21,057 bases of DNA from Finegoldia magna (GCF_018371055.1 NZ_JAGYZD010000008.1:1-21057); one strand, 5' to 3'; shown: positions 1 to 7,110, counted from the stretch's first letter. Program-made: numbers and translations. Notes: a model not told the origin generated them from the letters alone.

Positions 1-85
1 CTTCTGTTTACTAAATCCCGTTCGACTTGCATGTGTTAAGCACGCCGCCAGCGTTCGTCCTGAGCCAGGATCAAACTCTCAATTT
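1..85 (-). rRNA. rrs: 16S ribosomal RNA, 5' end only (gene continues past the left edge)
   Basis: Read on the minus strand, the segment contains the near-universal 16S 5' sequence, with the 27F primer site AGAGTTTGATCCTGGCTCAG followed by the conserved GACGAACGCTGGCGGCGTGC block. The mature 5' end is placed at about position 85, where the sequence reads AAATTGAGAG, by analogy with the E. coli 16S start. Only about 85 of roughly 1,500 bases are present. The gene points away from the ribosomal protein cluster but is co-directional with it, and it is preceded by tandem promoters at 277-391. Confidence 0.97.
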
Positions 86-205
86 AATGTTTGTTTGAAT
101 CTAGCTTTTCAGCTGACTTTTGCTTTTTTTATTCTCACCGAATTATTGTTTGGTTTGTACTTCTCTCAAAGTATTTACTTTATTTAATTTATTAAGGTTC
201 TATAC

Positions 206-240
206 TCACGAAATATATTTTAAAACGTGATTTTCAAAGT
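206..240 (-). promoter_or_regulatory. rRNA leader hairpin with boxA-like element
   Basis: In the transcribed leader upstream of 16S, minus-strand bases 240-231 read ACTTTGAAAA. This resembles the core of the Firmicute rRNA boxA (CTTTGAAAA), the RNA site bound by NusB-S10 in antitermination. Directly downstream, TCACG (230-226) and CGTGA (210-206) form a 5-bp stem around an A/U-rich loop. The boxA match is partial, because the usual TGTT 5' part is absent, so the function is inferred from position and core sequence only. Confidence 0.4.
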
Positions 241-276
241 TTATTTGAAGTTCGCGTTTTGTGAGCTAACTATTAC

Positions 277-305
277 ATTATACTCTTGTATTTCTTTCTT
301 GTCAA
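277..305 (-). promoter_or_regulatory. rRNA promoter P2, perfect sigma-A consensus
   Basis: The minus strand has TTGACA (300-305), exactly 17 bases of spacer, then TATAAT (277-282). This is a perfect vegetative consensus. Upstream (306-340) is an A/T-rich tract that could serve as an UP element. The predicted start is near 270, giving a leader of about 185 nt before mature 16S. It is the nearer of two tandem promoters, a usual arrangement for rRNA operons. Confidence 0.88.
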
Positions 306-362
306 GTGTTTTTTAAATTTTTATTTAATTAAAAAATTCACCGAACAATTGAGTGCTTATAT

Positions 363-391
363 ATATTATCAAGTTTGCACTATAATGTCAA
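363..391 (-). promoter_or_regulatory. rRNA promoter P1 (upstream of P2)
   Basis: The minus strand has a perfect -35 TTGACA (386-391), a 17-base spacer and TAATAT (363-368), a 4/6 match to the -10 consensus. A and T runs immediately upstream (392-420) look like an UP element. It lies about 86 bases above P2. The site starts only about 35 bases past the stop of the YkuD-like gene at 426. No GC-rich terminator hairpin separates them, so read-through into the rRNA operon is possible. I see no gene in 86-425. Confidence 0.65.
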
Positions 392-425
392 GTGAATTTT
401 AAAAATTTTTTACTTTTATTTTACT

Positions 426-1661
426 TTAATAAACTATTACTGCTATGTTTTCTCCTACATCATAATATATGCTTTCTAATAGGTTGGGATTTACTTGTAT
501 GTCAGAGTTTTGTTCTGTAGATATTGTGTGTCTGTAAAATCCCAGCGTGTAGTTTTTGGAGTAGCCTTTTATTTTGTTATCTATGTTGTAGATTCCTTTT
601 GGGATTGGTTGTGTGATTTTTATTGGTATACTTTTGTTGATTTTGTAGTTATTGATGTAGTAGAGTGTTTTGTTTTGTTGGTCGATTTCAATGTATTCGT
701 CTTGAATGTCGTTTTTGAGTCTTGACTTCGCTTTTTTTGAATACACTGGTTCTATTGTTTTATCTTCTGCATCATCTAGTGTGAATTTTATGAGTTCGAC
801 TGTTTTGTGTTTGTCGATTTCCCAGCCGTAGTCTGTTGCGTTGAGTGTGAGTGTTTTGTTTTCTGCTGTTTTTATTGTGTGTGGTTTGTTGTAAGTGTCT
901 GTTTCTTTTTTCAAATCGTCTACGTAGCGTTCGATTTCACTGTCTTTATATACGAATCCTTGCTTTTCATCAAAGTCCATCATGTCGCGAAGTTGTGCGC
1001 CTTTTAGTTTATGGATTGTGTCGTTGAAATCAAAGCTTATTTCGATGTCTTTGAGTTTGTTGAGTTTGTTTTTGGCACGTATGATGTTCCAGTCGTTTGC
1101 GTAGACTTTTGGTTTGATGTATTCGTTTTTGAGGGTGACGATCTCTTTTTGTTCTAATAGTGATTTTTTGATTGTGTCTTTTAGTTTATTTGTATCTATT
1201 TCGTTTCCGATTTCTTCTGGTATTATTGTGTATTCGTCATCCAAGTAACTGATGTATGCGTTGTACGATTTCTTGGCGTTTTTGTTGAGTTTTGCTTGGT
1301 AGATTTTCTTGTTGAGTTTATCTTCGTCGATTGTGTAGTCGAAATTGATGTTGTATTTTTTGGTGTCGAAGAATGACAATGGCCAAGAGAATGGATTTTG
1401 TTCGAATTTGAAATCTTCTGGTATTTTTAGGTTGAAATCCACTTCTTTTGCATCTATTACAAGTTTACGGTTGTCTGATGCGTTTATGGTTAGCGTTCTA
1501 ATGTCTGCATTTCTGTCGACTATTTTGGATTTTTCAACAAAGCTCATGTTGTAGCCGTTGACGTATGTGTTGGGTAGTGCGTAGAATGTAAAGAATGTCG
1601 TCCCACTAAAATACACTAGAAATAAGAATAGTATTGTGGTTATGAGTACTCGTTTTTTCAT
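426..1661 (-). CDS. Membrane-anchored L,D-transpeptidase-like protein lacking the catalytic motif
   Basis: The product is 411 aa. I start it at ATG 1661, not at codons further upstream, because AAAAGGA lies at the right distance. The order is: a short basic N-terminus and one hydrophobic segment (about residues 5-29), so anchored or secreted; two repeats like the peptidoglycan-binding PG_binding_4 domain (about 60-180 and 215-310, the second ending in the typical DYGWEID); then a C-terminal stretch (322-411) resembling a YkuD L,D-transpeptidase, with EIDQQNKTLYYI at its start and SIYYDVGENIAVIVY at its end. YkuD enzymes use a Cys in an SHGC(I/V)(R/N) motif. That motif is replaced here by ISTEQNSDIQV, and the whole protein has no cysteine. 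An envelope role is likely; cross-linking activity is not. It has its own promoter (1693-1721). Confidence 0.75.
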   Translation of the reverse strand: MKKRVLITTILFLFLVYFSGTTFFTFYALPNTYVNGYNMSFVEKSKIVDRNADIRTLTINASDNRKLVIDAKEVDFNLKIPEDFKFEQNPFSWPLSFFDTKKYNINFDYTIDEDKLNKKIYQAKLNKNAKKSYNAYISYLDDEYTIIPEEIGNEIDTNKLKDTIKKSLLEQKEIVTLKNEYIKPKVYANDWNIIRAKNKLNKLKDIEISFDFNDTIHKLKGAQLRDMMDFDEKQGFVYKDSEIERYVDDLKKETDTYNKPHTIKTAENKTLTLNATDYGWEIDKHKTVELIKFTLDDAEDKTIEPVYSKKAKSRLKNDIQDEYIEIDQQNKTLYYINNYKINKSIPIKITQPIPKGIYNIDNKIKGYSKNYTLGFYRHTISTEQNSDIQVNPNLLESIYYDVGENIAVIVY

Positions 1662-1692
1662 TTGTTTTTCCTTTTCTTTTATGATTAATATT

Positions 1693-1721
1693 ATTGTACT
1701 TTTAATTTGAGTATATATCAA
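1693..1721 (-). promoter_or_regulatory. Promoter of the YkuD-like gene
   Basis: The minus strand has TTGATA (1716-1721), a 17-base spacer and TACAAT (1693-1698), matching 5/6 at each box. It sits just below the rpsD terminator and about 30 bases above the start codon at 1661. The gene is therefore probably an independent transcription unit. Confidence 0.7.
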
Positions 1722-1732
1722 TGATTGCAATT

Positions 1733-1756
1733 AAAAAAGCGAGTGTAATCACTCGC
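1733..1756 (-). terminator. Intrinsic terminator of rpsD
   Basis: On the minus strand a perfect 7-bp GC-rich stem GCGAGTG/CACTCGC (1739-1745 with 1750-1756) encloses a 4-base loop and is followed by six T residues (1733-1738). It begins 7 bases after the rpsD stop codon. Confidence 0.9.
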
Positions 1757-1763
1757 CTTTTGA

Positions 1764-2360
1764 TTATCTTGAGTACAACTCAACTATTAATGAGTCTGTA
1801 ATTTCGATTGGAATTTCTTGTCTTTCAGGAAGTCTTGTCAATGTTACTTTAAAGTTTTCTTCCTTGTCAATGTAAGGTAATGATTGTGCAAAGTTTGTTT
1901 CGTAGTTTTCTTTGAACAATTCATTTGATCTTGATTTTTCTTTCAATTCGATTACAGATCCTTCAGCTACTTGGTAAGAAGGGATATCTACTTTTTTACC
2001 GTTTACTCTGATTAAACCGTGAGATACCATTTGTCTTGCTTGTCTGATTGATGATGCAAATGAAGCTCTTAGTACTAGGTTGTCTAATCTAGTTTCTAAT
2101 TGTCTTACCATTACATCCCCTGTTGTAAGACCTTCTTTGTTGTTAAGGGCTTTTTCGAAGTATTTGTGCATTTGTTTTTCGTTTACTCCGTAATATGCTC
2201 TTAATCTTTGTTTTTCAAGAAGTTGCATACCATATTCAGTTAACTTCTTGTCGTTTCTTCCAAGTCCTTTACCCATTCTTTTGTTAGCTTTTGGGTGACC
2301 GCATACGTTTAGACCTAATCTTCTAGATTGTTTAAATCTAGGTCCCATCATTCTTGCCAT
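1764..2360 (-). CDS. rpsD: 30S ribosomal protein S4 (cysteine-poor, Zn-free form)
   Basis: The product is 198 aa, starting at ATG 2360 with GGAGAT upstream. S4 binds the 5' domain of 16S rRNA, initiates small-subunit assembly and helps control decoding fidelity. The N-terminal domain (1-90) is followed by an S4 RNA-binding domain (about 91-150, with SIRQARQMVSHGLIRVNGK). Only one cysteine (C20) is present, so the four-Cys zinc site of the C+ form is absent. In most clostridial alpha operons rpsD lies between rpsK and rpoA. Here that slot is empty and rpsD stands alone, separated from rplQ by a cell-wall protein gene, with its own promoter (2417-2445) and terminator (1733-1756), as in Bacillus. 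A structured leader hints at autoregulation. Confidence 0.96.
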   Translation of the reverse strand: MARMMGPRFKQSRRLGLNVCGHPKANKRMGKGLGRNDKKLTEYGMQLLEKQRLRAYYGVNEKQMHKYFEKALNNKEGLTTGDVMVRQLETRLDNLVLRASFASSIRQARQMVSHGLIRVNGKKVDIPSYQVAEGSVIELKEKSRSNELFKENYETNFAQSLPYIDKEENFKVTLTRLPERQEIPIEITDSLIVELYSR

Positions 2361-2377
2361 TAATATTCATCTCCATT

Positions 2378-2405
2378 AAAAAATTATTTGCCGCGATAAT
2401 TTTTT
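2378..2405 (-). promoter_or_regulatory. Inverted repeat filling the rpsD 5' leader
   Basis: A perfect 10-bp inverted repeat, AAAAAATTAT (minus strand 2405-2396) with ATAATTTTTT (2387-2378), surrounds an 8-base GC-rich loop. It begins about 5 bases after the predicted transcription start and ends next to the Shine-Dalgarno (about 2369-2374). It could be a translational control hairpin for S4 or a 5' stabiliser. The arms are purely A/U, so stability is modest. Confidence 0.45.
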
Positions 2406-2416
2406 AAGCCAACGCT

Positions 2417-2445
2417 ATTATATCACCTACAAGTTTGTTTTTCAA
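2417..2445 (-). promoter_or_regulatory. rpsD promoter with extended -10
   Basis: The minus strand has TTGAAA (2440-2445), a 17-base spacer and a perfect TATAAT (2417-2422). A TG one base before the -10 gives the extended TGnTATAAT form. It lies in the 95-base gap after the CWB2 gene, where no terminator hairpin is visible, so rpsD may also receive read-through from that gene. Confidence 0.8.
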
Positions 2446-2455
2446 CAATTTTTGC

Positions 2456-4429
2456 TTAATTTTGTTTTAAATTTTCGATGAATTTAATGTATTGTTTTGC
2501 AAGCTCGTTGTCTTTGTTAAGTGTAGCACCTTTTTCAAGGATTGCATCGTCTATTACGACTTCATCTTTTTCAATATTTACAGATACTGCTACTTTTGTT
2601 CTTCCATTAGCTCCTACCAATGTAAAGTAGTTATCAAATATGCTCTTTAATCTTTCACCTGTGACATATTTGTCGTGTTCATTCATTAGTTTTGCTAATT
2701 CGTTAGCTTCTGCATTTGTAAGTTCTCTTGTAATTTTCTTGCCGTCTTTTGTGTATGTGAATTTAACAGATGTTGCAACGTTTGGGTTGGTTTTGGCTAA
2801 TTCTTGTTGAATTTGTTTGGATACTGTCTTTTCTCCACCTATTATAGCTATTTGAACGATTTTTGATTTTTCAAGGTATTCTTGTGTTTTTTGTGGAAGT
2901 TTGTCTTTTGGTGTAAGAATCAATGGTACATTAAATCTTGCAGCGATTGGGTTTATTGCCAAGCTATCTGCGAATACTTCTCCACTTGTAAGGTATGCTC
3001 CTTGTGCGTCTTTGTAGAATTTGTCAGCTATTTTAAGTGATGTTTCGTATCTGTCATTGCCAGCGATTCTTTCGATTACTTGTGGTAATTCTTTTTCTAA
3101 TGATTTGGATACAGAGTTTTCTCCACCTACGATGTAGCATTTTTTGATTTCGGAATCTTTAAGCGCTTTTTTTGTTACGTCGTTGATTTTATCTTTTTGT
3201 ACAAATACGATTGGATATCCGTTTTTTGTTGCAAATGCGCCAATACTTAGTGAGTCTGCAAAATTTTCACCGCTTGCTATGATACAAGTGTCTGCGTCTT
3301 TGAATTCTTTGATGATTTCGGCATTTGTAGCGTATCTGTCAGTGCCTTTATATGATTTTACTTTGCTTTTTTCTGGTAATAATTGTATTGCTACTTCGTT
3401 GCTGATGGATTTTTCGCCGCCGATTTTTACAAAGTATTTTGTTTGTAATCTTTTGATTTCTTGGATTAAACTTTTGTCGGCTTTTATCGCATCAGTTAAT
3501 AAGATTGGTGCGTTGTATTTTTTAGATAGAACTGTTGCACTTAGTGAATCTGGGAAGTTATTTTGATTTGCAAGGATAGCAAATTCTGATGTTTTGATGT
3601 AGCTTTTAGCTATTTGGATTGATGTGTCAATTCTATCTTTTCCATAAATTCTGGATACTAGGTATTGTTTTGTGCTTTGTGTTTCGGCGTTTGATTTGAG
3701 CTTATCAGCTCCCAACAATTCTTTTGTATTAGCATCTACGTATACTTTTGTTCCTTCGTATTCAAATACGTAGGAAACTTTTAAGCCTTTGTTTTGTGTG
3801 AATTTAGTTGGCAATTTATCAATATCTACCACAGTAGTTTCTGATTTTACTTTTGTTTCATCAAAATCTTTGATACCTTTTAATTTTTCTATCGCAACTT
3901 TCTTTGCATCTTCAATCTTTATTGTAGGTTTTTTGGTAACTTCAAAGTCTCCAATTTTGTTGAATGTTTTAAGTTCATTTGTTTTCTTGTCAAATGATAC
4001 TGTTATAATGTTGTATGGGTTTTTGACGTTATATGGATTTTCTTTTTCAAATACTACCTTGTATCCATTATCGAGTATGTCTTGTTGGTCGACTAGTTTG
4101 TATTCTTTAGGAATGTATCCGTCTTTTTGAAGCTTAGATATTGTGCTGTTTAAGTAATCTTCGAATTTGTCGTCTGATTTTCCTGAGAATAGCTTTTCTG
4201 TACTAGAAAGTGCATCAATTCCAATAAGTTTTCCTTCTTTGTCAAATTTCAAAGTGATTCCATTTTGTAATTTGATTTCATCTTTTAAATTTGATTTGTC
4301 GATTGATTGATCGATTTTTAGACCAAGTTTTTTGATTGCATCTAACTTTTGGGTTTCATTTGCAGCAAATGAGTTTGTCGATAACAACAATGCAGATAAA
4401 GTCAGTGCAGCTACTAGTTTTTTGTTCAT
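2456..4429 (-). CDS. Secreted cell-wall protein with three CWB2 repeats
   Basis: The product is 657 aa, from ATG 4429 with GGGAGG upstream. A signal peptide (1 to about 22, Lys-Lys, hydrophobic core, SFA-A cleavage site) marks export. Residues about 75-240 look PepSY-like, ending in YVFEYEGTKVYVDANTKELLG. Three cell wall binding 2 (CWB2, PF04122-type) repeats follow at about 259-350, 358-448 and 452-545. Each opens with an R(I)xGxDRYxTS-type motif and closes with (I/V)GGExxVS. In Clostridioides such triplets hold proteins to the wall through an anionic polymer. The tail (548-657) is lysine- and glutamate-rich, and I do not recognise it. The gene has its own promoter (4492-4520) and splits rpsD from the alpha operon. 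The passenger function is unknown; adhesion or surface-layer decoration is inference. Confidence 0.88.
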   Translation of the reverse strand: MNKKLVAALTLSALLLSTNSFAANETQKLDAIKKLGLKIDQSIDKSNLKDEIKLQNGITLKFDKEGKLIGIDALSSTEKLFSGKSDDKFEDYLNSTISKLQKDGYIPKEYKLVDQQDILDNGYKVVFEKENPYNVKNPYNIITVSFDKKTNELKTFNKIGDFEVTKKPTIKIEDAKKVAIEKLKGIKDFDETKVKSETTVVDIDKLPTKFTQNKGLKVSYVFEYEGTKVYVDANTKELLGADKLKSNAETQSTKQYLVSRIYGKDRIDTSIQIAKSYIKTSEFAILANQNNFPDSLSATVLSKKYNAPILLTDAIKADKSLIQEIKRLQTKYFVKIGGEKSISNEVAIQLLPEKSKVKSYKGTDRYATNAEIIKEFKDADTCIIASGENFADSLSIGAFATKNGYPIVFVQKDKINDVTKKALKDSEIKKCYIVGGENSVSKSLEKELPQVIERIAGNDRYETSLKIADKFYKDAQGAYLTSGEVFADSLAINPIAARFNVPLILTPKDKLPQKTQEYLEKSKIVQIAIIGGEKTVSKQIQQELAKTNPNVATSVKFTYTKDGKKITRELTNAEANELAKLMNEHDKYVTGERLKSIFDNYFTLVGANGRTKVAVSVNIEKDEVVIDDAILEKGATLNKDNELAKQYIKFIENLKQN

Positions 4430-4491
4430 AGGTTCCTCCCAATAAATTTTTAGAATATTTTATTATTTGCTAATAAATTAATCTTAATTTT

Positions 4492-4520
4492 ATTATAATC
4501 CTATGGTTTTATTTTTACAA
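4492..4520 (-). promoter_or_regulatory. Promoter of the CWB2 gene
   Basis: The minus strand has TTGTAA (4515-4520), a 17-base spacer and TATAAT (4492-4497). It lies between the rplQ terminator and the gene start at 4429, leaving a leader of about 55 nt rich in A and T. Confidence 0.75.
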
Positions 4521-4528
4521 TTGTGCAT

Positions 4529-4562
4529 AAAAAAAATAACTAAGCTAATGCTTAGTTATTTT
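4529..4562 (-). terminator. Terminator of the S10-spc-alpha cluster
   Basis: On the minus strand an 11-bp perfect stem AATAACTAAGC/GCTTAGTTATT (4550-4560 with 4535-4545) encloses a 4-base loop and is followed by a run of T (4529-4536). It starts directly at the rplQ stop codon and is the only clear intrinsic terminator after the S10 promoter, about 14 kb away. Confidence 0.92.
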
Positions 4563-4958
4563 CTATTTGTCAGCTTTCACTGTTTCTTTTTCATTTGAGG
4601 ATTCTTTTTTTGTGTAATCTACTAATTCAAGTATACACATTTCAGAACCGTCTCCTCTACGAGGTCCTAATTTTAAGATTCTAGTGTATCCACCTTGTCT
4701 GTCAGCATAAACTGGTGCGATTTCTTCAAACAATGTGTATACAACGTCTTTTTTGTATATATATTTAAGAGCTTCTCTTCTAGAGCTCAAATCACCTTTT
4801 TTACCAAGTGTAATCATCTTTTCAGCTTCTCTTCTAACTTCTTTTGCACGAGTAACTGTTGTTTCGATTTTTCCATTTTCGAACAATGATTGAACTAGGT
4901 TTCTTAACATTGCTGTTCTGTGATCAGTTCTTCTACCTAATTTTCTTAAGTTAGCCAA
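4563..4958 (-). CDS. rplQ: 50S ribosomal protein L17
   Basis: The product is 131 aa, with a TTG start at 4958. GGAGG lies 7 bases upstream and the next in-frame Met is residue 18, inside the conserved block, so TTG is the only sensible start. The N-terminus ([20 protein letters not shown]) is the family signature. L17 sits at the outside of the large subunit near the tunnel exit. The C-terminus ends in a short charged tail ([15 protein letters not shown]). It is the last gene of the cluster, 13 bases after rpoA, and the terminator begins at its stop codon. Confidence 0.97.
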   Translation of the reverse strand: MANLRKLGRRTDHRTAMLRNLVQSLFENGKIETTVTRAKEVRREAEKMITLGKKGDLSSRREALKYIYKKDVVYTLFEEIAPVYADRQGGYTRILKLGPRRGDGSEMCILELVDYTKKESSNEKETVKADK

Positions 4959-4971
4959 TGTCTATCCTCCT

Positions 4972-5925
4972 TTATTCGTCTTTTATTTCTTGTTTAAATG
5001 CAAGGCCCATTTCTTGAAGTTTTTCTTCAACTTCGTCTAAGGATTTTTTACCAAAGTTCTTTATCTTCATCATTTCTGCTTTTGTATGAGATACGATATC
5101 TCCTACAGTATTGATATTAGCTCTTTTCAAACAGTTGAATGATCTTAATGAGAAATCTAATTCTTCGATATTGATGCCCATTTGAGTTTCTTTATCTTTT
5201 TGATTGTCTTCGTCGTCACTGTTTGTATTACACTCGTAGTTAGGTAATTCACTGAATAATTCCAGGCAATTGATTAGGATGTTGCTTCCTTCGCTTAAGG
5301 CATCTTGTGGTCTAATTGTTCCATTAGTCCACACTTCTATTGTAAGCTTATCGTAATCAATTACTTGGCCAACTCTGGCATTATCTACTGTGAAATTAAC
5401 CTTTTTCACAGGGCTAAACAGTGAGTCAATGGCGATATCTCCTATAATATCTTCATCTGTTTTGTTAAATTCAGATATTTTGTAGCCTTTTCCGTTGATA
5501 ACTGTGATTTGCATTTCTAATGAAGCATCTTCATTTAGTGTTGCAATGTAGTGATCTGGGTTTTTAACTTCCAAATCAGTATCAACTAAAATATCCTTAG
5601 CTGTTAGAACACATGGACCTTTTATGTCTACATTTAATGATATAGGTTCTTCATTGTATTTCTTTACAGCGATACCTTTTAAATTCAAAATTATTTCAGG
5701 TACGTCTTCTTTGACACCTTTAATCGTAGACATTTCATGAGCTACACCTTGGATATTTATCTTTGATATAGCAGCTCCTGGTAATGATGATAATAAAACT
5801 CTTCTGAGAGAGTTTCCTAGAGTAGTTCCATATCCCCTTTCCAGTGGCATTATGACAAATTTACCGTAATTATTTTGTTCATCTAATTCAACGATTTTTA
5901 TTTTAGTATCTAATTGTTCAGTCAT
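4972..5925 (-). CDS. rpoA: DNA-directed RNA polymerase subunit alpha
   Basis: The product is 317 aa from ATG 5925, which has AAGGAGG 8 bases upstream; a TTG 21 bases further up would hide this site inside the gene. The N-terminal dimerisation domain (about 1-230, with LERGYGTTLGNSLRRVLL near residue 28) assembles beta and beta'. An acidic linker (about 235-252, NTNSDDEDNQKDKE) leads to the C-terminal domain (about 253-310), which binds UP elements and activators through helix-hairpin-helix motifs (LKRANINTVGDI, IKNFGKKSLDEV). The 55-base gap before it is where rpsD would normally lie. Its placement couples transcription capacity to ribosome synthesis. Confidence 0.98.
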   Translation of the reverse strand: MTEQLDTKIKIVELDEQNNYGKFVIMPLERGYGTTLGNSLRRVLLSSLPGAAISKINIQGVAHEMSTIKGVKEDVPEIILNLKGIAVKKYNEEPISLNVDIKGPCVLTAKDILVDTDLEVKNPDHYIATLNEDASLEMQITVINGKGYKISEFNKTDEDIIGDIAIDSLFSPVKKVNFTVDNARVGQVIDYDKLTIEVWTNGTIRPQDALSEGSNILINCLELFSELPNYECNTNSDDEDNQKDKETQMGINIEELDFSLRSFNCLKRANINTVGDIVSHTKAEMMKIKNFGKKSLDEVEEKLQEMGLAFKQEIKDE

Positions 5926-5952
5926 AAATACAGCCTCCTTCGACAAGTCCTA

Positions 5953-5966
5953 TCAGGAAATCCTGA
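5953..5966 (-). other. Small palindrome in the rpsK-rpoA gap
   Basis: TCAGGAAATCCTGA forms a 5-6 bp hairpin with a tiny loop, in the unusually long 55-base gap between rpsK and rpoA. The gap sits exactly where rpsD is expected. No U-tract follows, so it is not a terminator. It may stall or process the message, or be a relic of the rpsD loss. Confidence 0.3.
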
Positions 5967-5980
5967 ATTAAGCCTATGTG

Positions 5981-6388
5981 TTATACTCTTCTCTTCTTTG
6001 GTGGTCTACAACCGTTGTGAGGGATTGGAGTTACATCTTTAATAGAGCTAACTTCAAGTCCAGAAGCTTGCAAACTTCTAATTGCAGATTCTCTTCCTGA
6101 ACCTGGTCCTTTTACATAAACTTCAACAGTTTTTAATCCGTGTTCCATTGCTTTTTTAGCAGCTTCTTCAGCAGCTTGTTGTGCAGCGTATGGAGTTGAT
6201 TTTCTAGATCCTCTGAATCCTAATTGTCCAGCAGAAGCCCAGCTTAATACGTTACCGTTAAGGTCAGTTAAACATACCATAGTGTTGTTGAATGTAGAAG
6301 AAATGTGTGCTTGACCTTTTTCAATATTCTTTTTTACTCTTTTTTTACCGCGAACGTTACGTTTTGCGCCTTTAGTTTTTAGTGCCAA
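5981..6388 (-). CDS. rpsK: 30S ribosomal protein S11
   Basis: The product is 135 aa with a TTG start (6388), preceded by AGGGGG with 7 bases of spacing; no upstream or nearby ATG fits. S11 lies on the platform near the mRNA exit, partnered with S7 and S18. The conserved core ([60 protein letters not shown]) is complete and the length is normal. It follows rpsM by 15 bases. Confidence 0.97.
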   Translation of the reverse strand: MALKTKGAKRNVRGKKRVKKNIEKGQAHISSTFNNTMVCLTDLNGNVLSWASAGQLGFRGSRKSTPYAAQQAAEEAAKKAMEHGLKTVEVYVKGPGSGRESAIRSLQASGLEVSSIKDVTPIPHNGCRPPKKRRV

Positions 6389-6403
6389 TTAATTTCCCCC
6401 TCT

Positions 6404-6754
6404 CTATGCTTGTTTTCTAGGACCCTTACGAGTTCTTGCGTTGTTCTTTGTATGTTGTCCTCTTACTGGAAGGCCTTTTTTGTGTCTTGATCCTCTGTAG
6501 CAGTTGATTTCTTTTAATCTCTTGATGTTCATTGCTACATCACGACGTAAATCCCCTTCAGTAAGATAGTTATCTAATTCATTTCTGATATCAGATAATT
6601 CAGATTCTGTTAAATCTTTTACTCTTGTGTCAGGATTGATTCCTAATTTAGCTAAGATTTTATTTGATGATTGTCTACCTATTCCATAAATTGCAGTTAG
6701 TCCAATTTCTACACGTTTGTCATTTGGTAAGTCGACACCTTGAATTCTTGCCAT
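6404..6754 (-). CDS. rpsM: 30S ribosomal protein S13
   Basis: The product is 116 aa from ATG 6754 with GGAGG upstream. S13 sits in the small-subunit head and touches the P-site tRNA and, across the subunit bridge, L5. [26 protein letters not shown] is the family N-terminus, and the basic tail ([19 protein letters not shown]) is the part that reaches the tRNA. It is a few residues shorter than the common 121-124, mostly at the end of the tail. It follows rpmJ by 12 bases. Confidence 0.97.
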   Translation of the reverse strand: MARIQGVDLPNDKRVEIGLTAIYGIGRQSSNKILAKLGINPDTRVKDLTESELSDIRNELDNYLTEGDLRRDVAMNIKRLKEINCYRGSRHKKGLPVRGQHTKNNARTRKGPRKQA

Positions 6755-6766
6755 TTATACCTCCTA

Positions 6767-6880
6767 CTAACCTTGTCTTTGTTTGTGTTTAGGGTTATCG
6801 CAAATAACCATAACACGACCTTTTCTTTTTATAATCTTGCACTTTTCGCACATTTTTTTAACTGATGGTCTTACTTTCAT
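6767..6880 (-). CDS. rpmJ: 50S ribosomal protein L36, Zn-binding form
   Basis: This is a 37-residue protein, too short for most gene scans, starting at ATG 6880 with GGAGG in the right place and ending at TAG 6767. It reads [17 protein letters not shown] and ends KHKQRQG. The zinc ribbon ligands C11, C14, C27 and H32 are all present, so it is the zinc-requiring (C+) paralogue. L36 binds the 23S rRNA late in assembly. It lies 14 bases after infA and 12 before rpsM, the standard Firmicute order. Confidence 0.97.
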   Translation of the reverse strand: MKVRPSVKKMCEKCKIIKRKGRVMVICDNPKHKQRQG

Positions 6881-6894
6881 TGCTTAACCTCCGT

Positions 6895-7110
6895 TTATTT
6901 CTTTCTCCATGTTATTCTTCCACGATTCAAATCGTATGGTGATAATTCAACCGTTACCTTGTCTCCTGGAAGAATTCTTATATAATTCATTCTTAATTTG
7001 CCTGAAATATGAGCTGTTATTACATGGCCATTTTGAAGTTCTACCTTAAATACCGTATTAGGAAGAGCATCTACTACTGTTCCTTCTAATTCAATAACTT
7101 CTTTGGACAT
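6895..7110 (-). CDS. infA: Translation initiation factor IF-1
   Basis: The product is 71 aa from ATG 7110. One S1/OB-fold domain fills the protein ([54 protein letters not shown]). IF-1 occupies the small-subunit A site during initiation. Its start overlaps the end of the KOW gene by 20 bases, and the AAAGGAGG is 12 bases away, longer than elsewhere in the cluster, so translation may be coupled to the upstream gene. Confidence 0.97.
   Translation of the reverse strand: MSKEVIELEGTVVDALPNTVFKVELQNGHVITAHISGKLRMNYIRILPGDKVTVELSPYDLNRGRITWRKK

Noticed and set aside
495..1554. Plus-strand open frames of 66-76 codons opposite the YkuD-like gene
   Set aside because: Low-complexity Cys/Val/Phe-rich translations, no ribosome sites, and fully antisense to a well-supported gene.
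3144..4130. Plus-strand open frames of 113-140 codons opposite the CWB2 gene
   Set aside because: Mirror image of the real coding frame, with no ribosome site and no recognisable domain.
4529..4562. Two-way terminator after rplQ
   Set aside because: The T-run is strong only for the minus strand, and there is no plus-strand gene to terminate.
5926..5946. Longer rpoA start (TTG at 5946)
   Set aside because: It would place the AAGGAGG site inside the coding sequence; ATG 5925 has ideal spacing and the family N-terminus.
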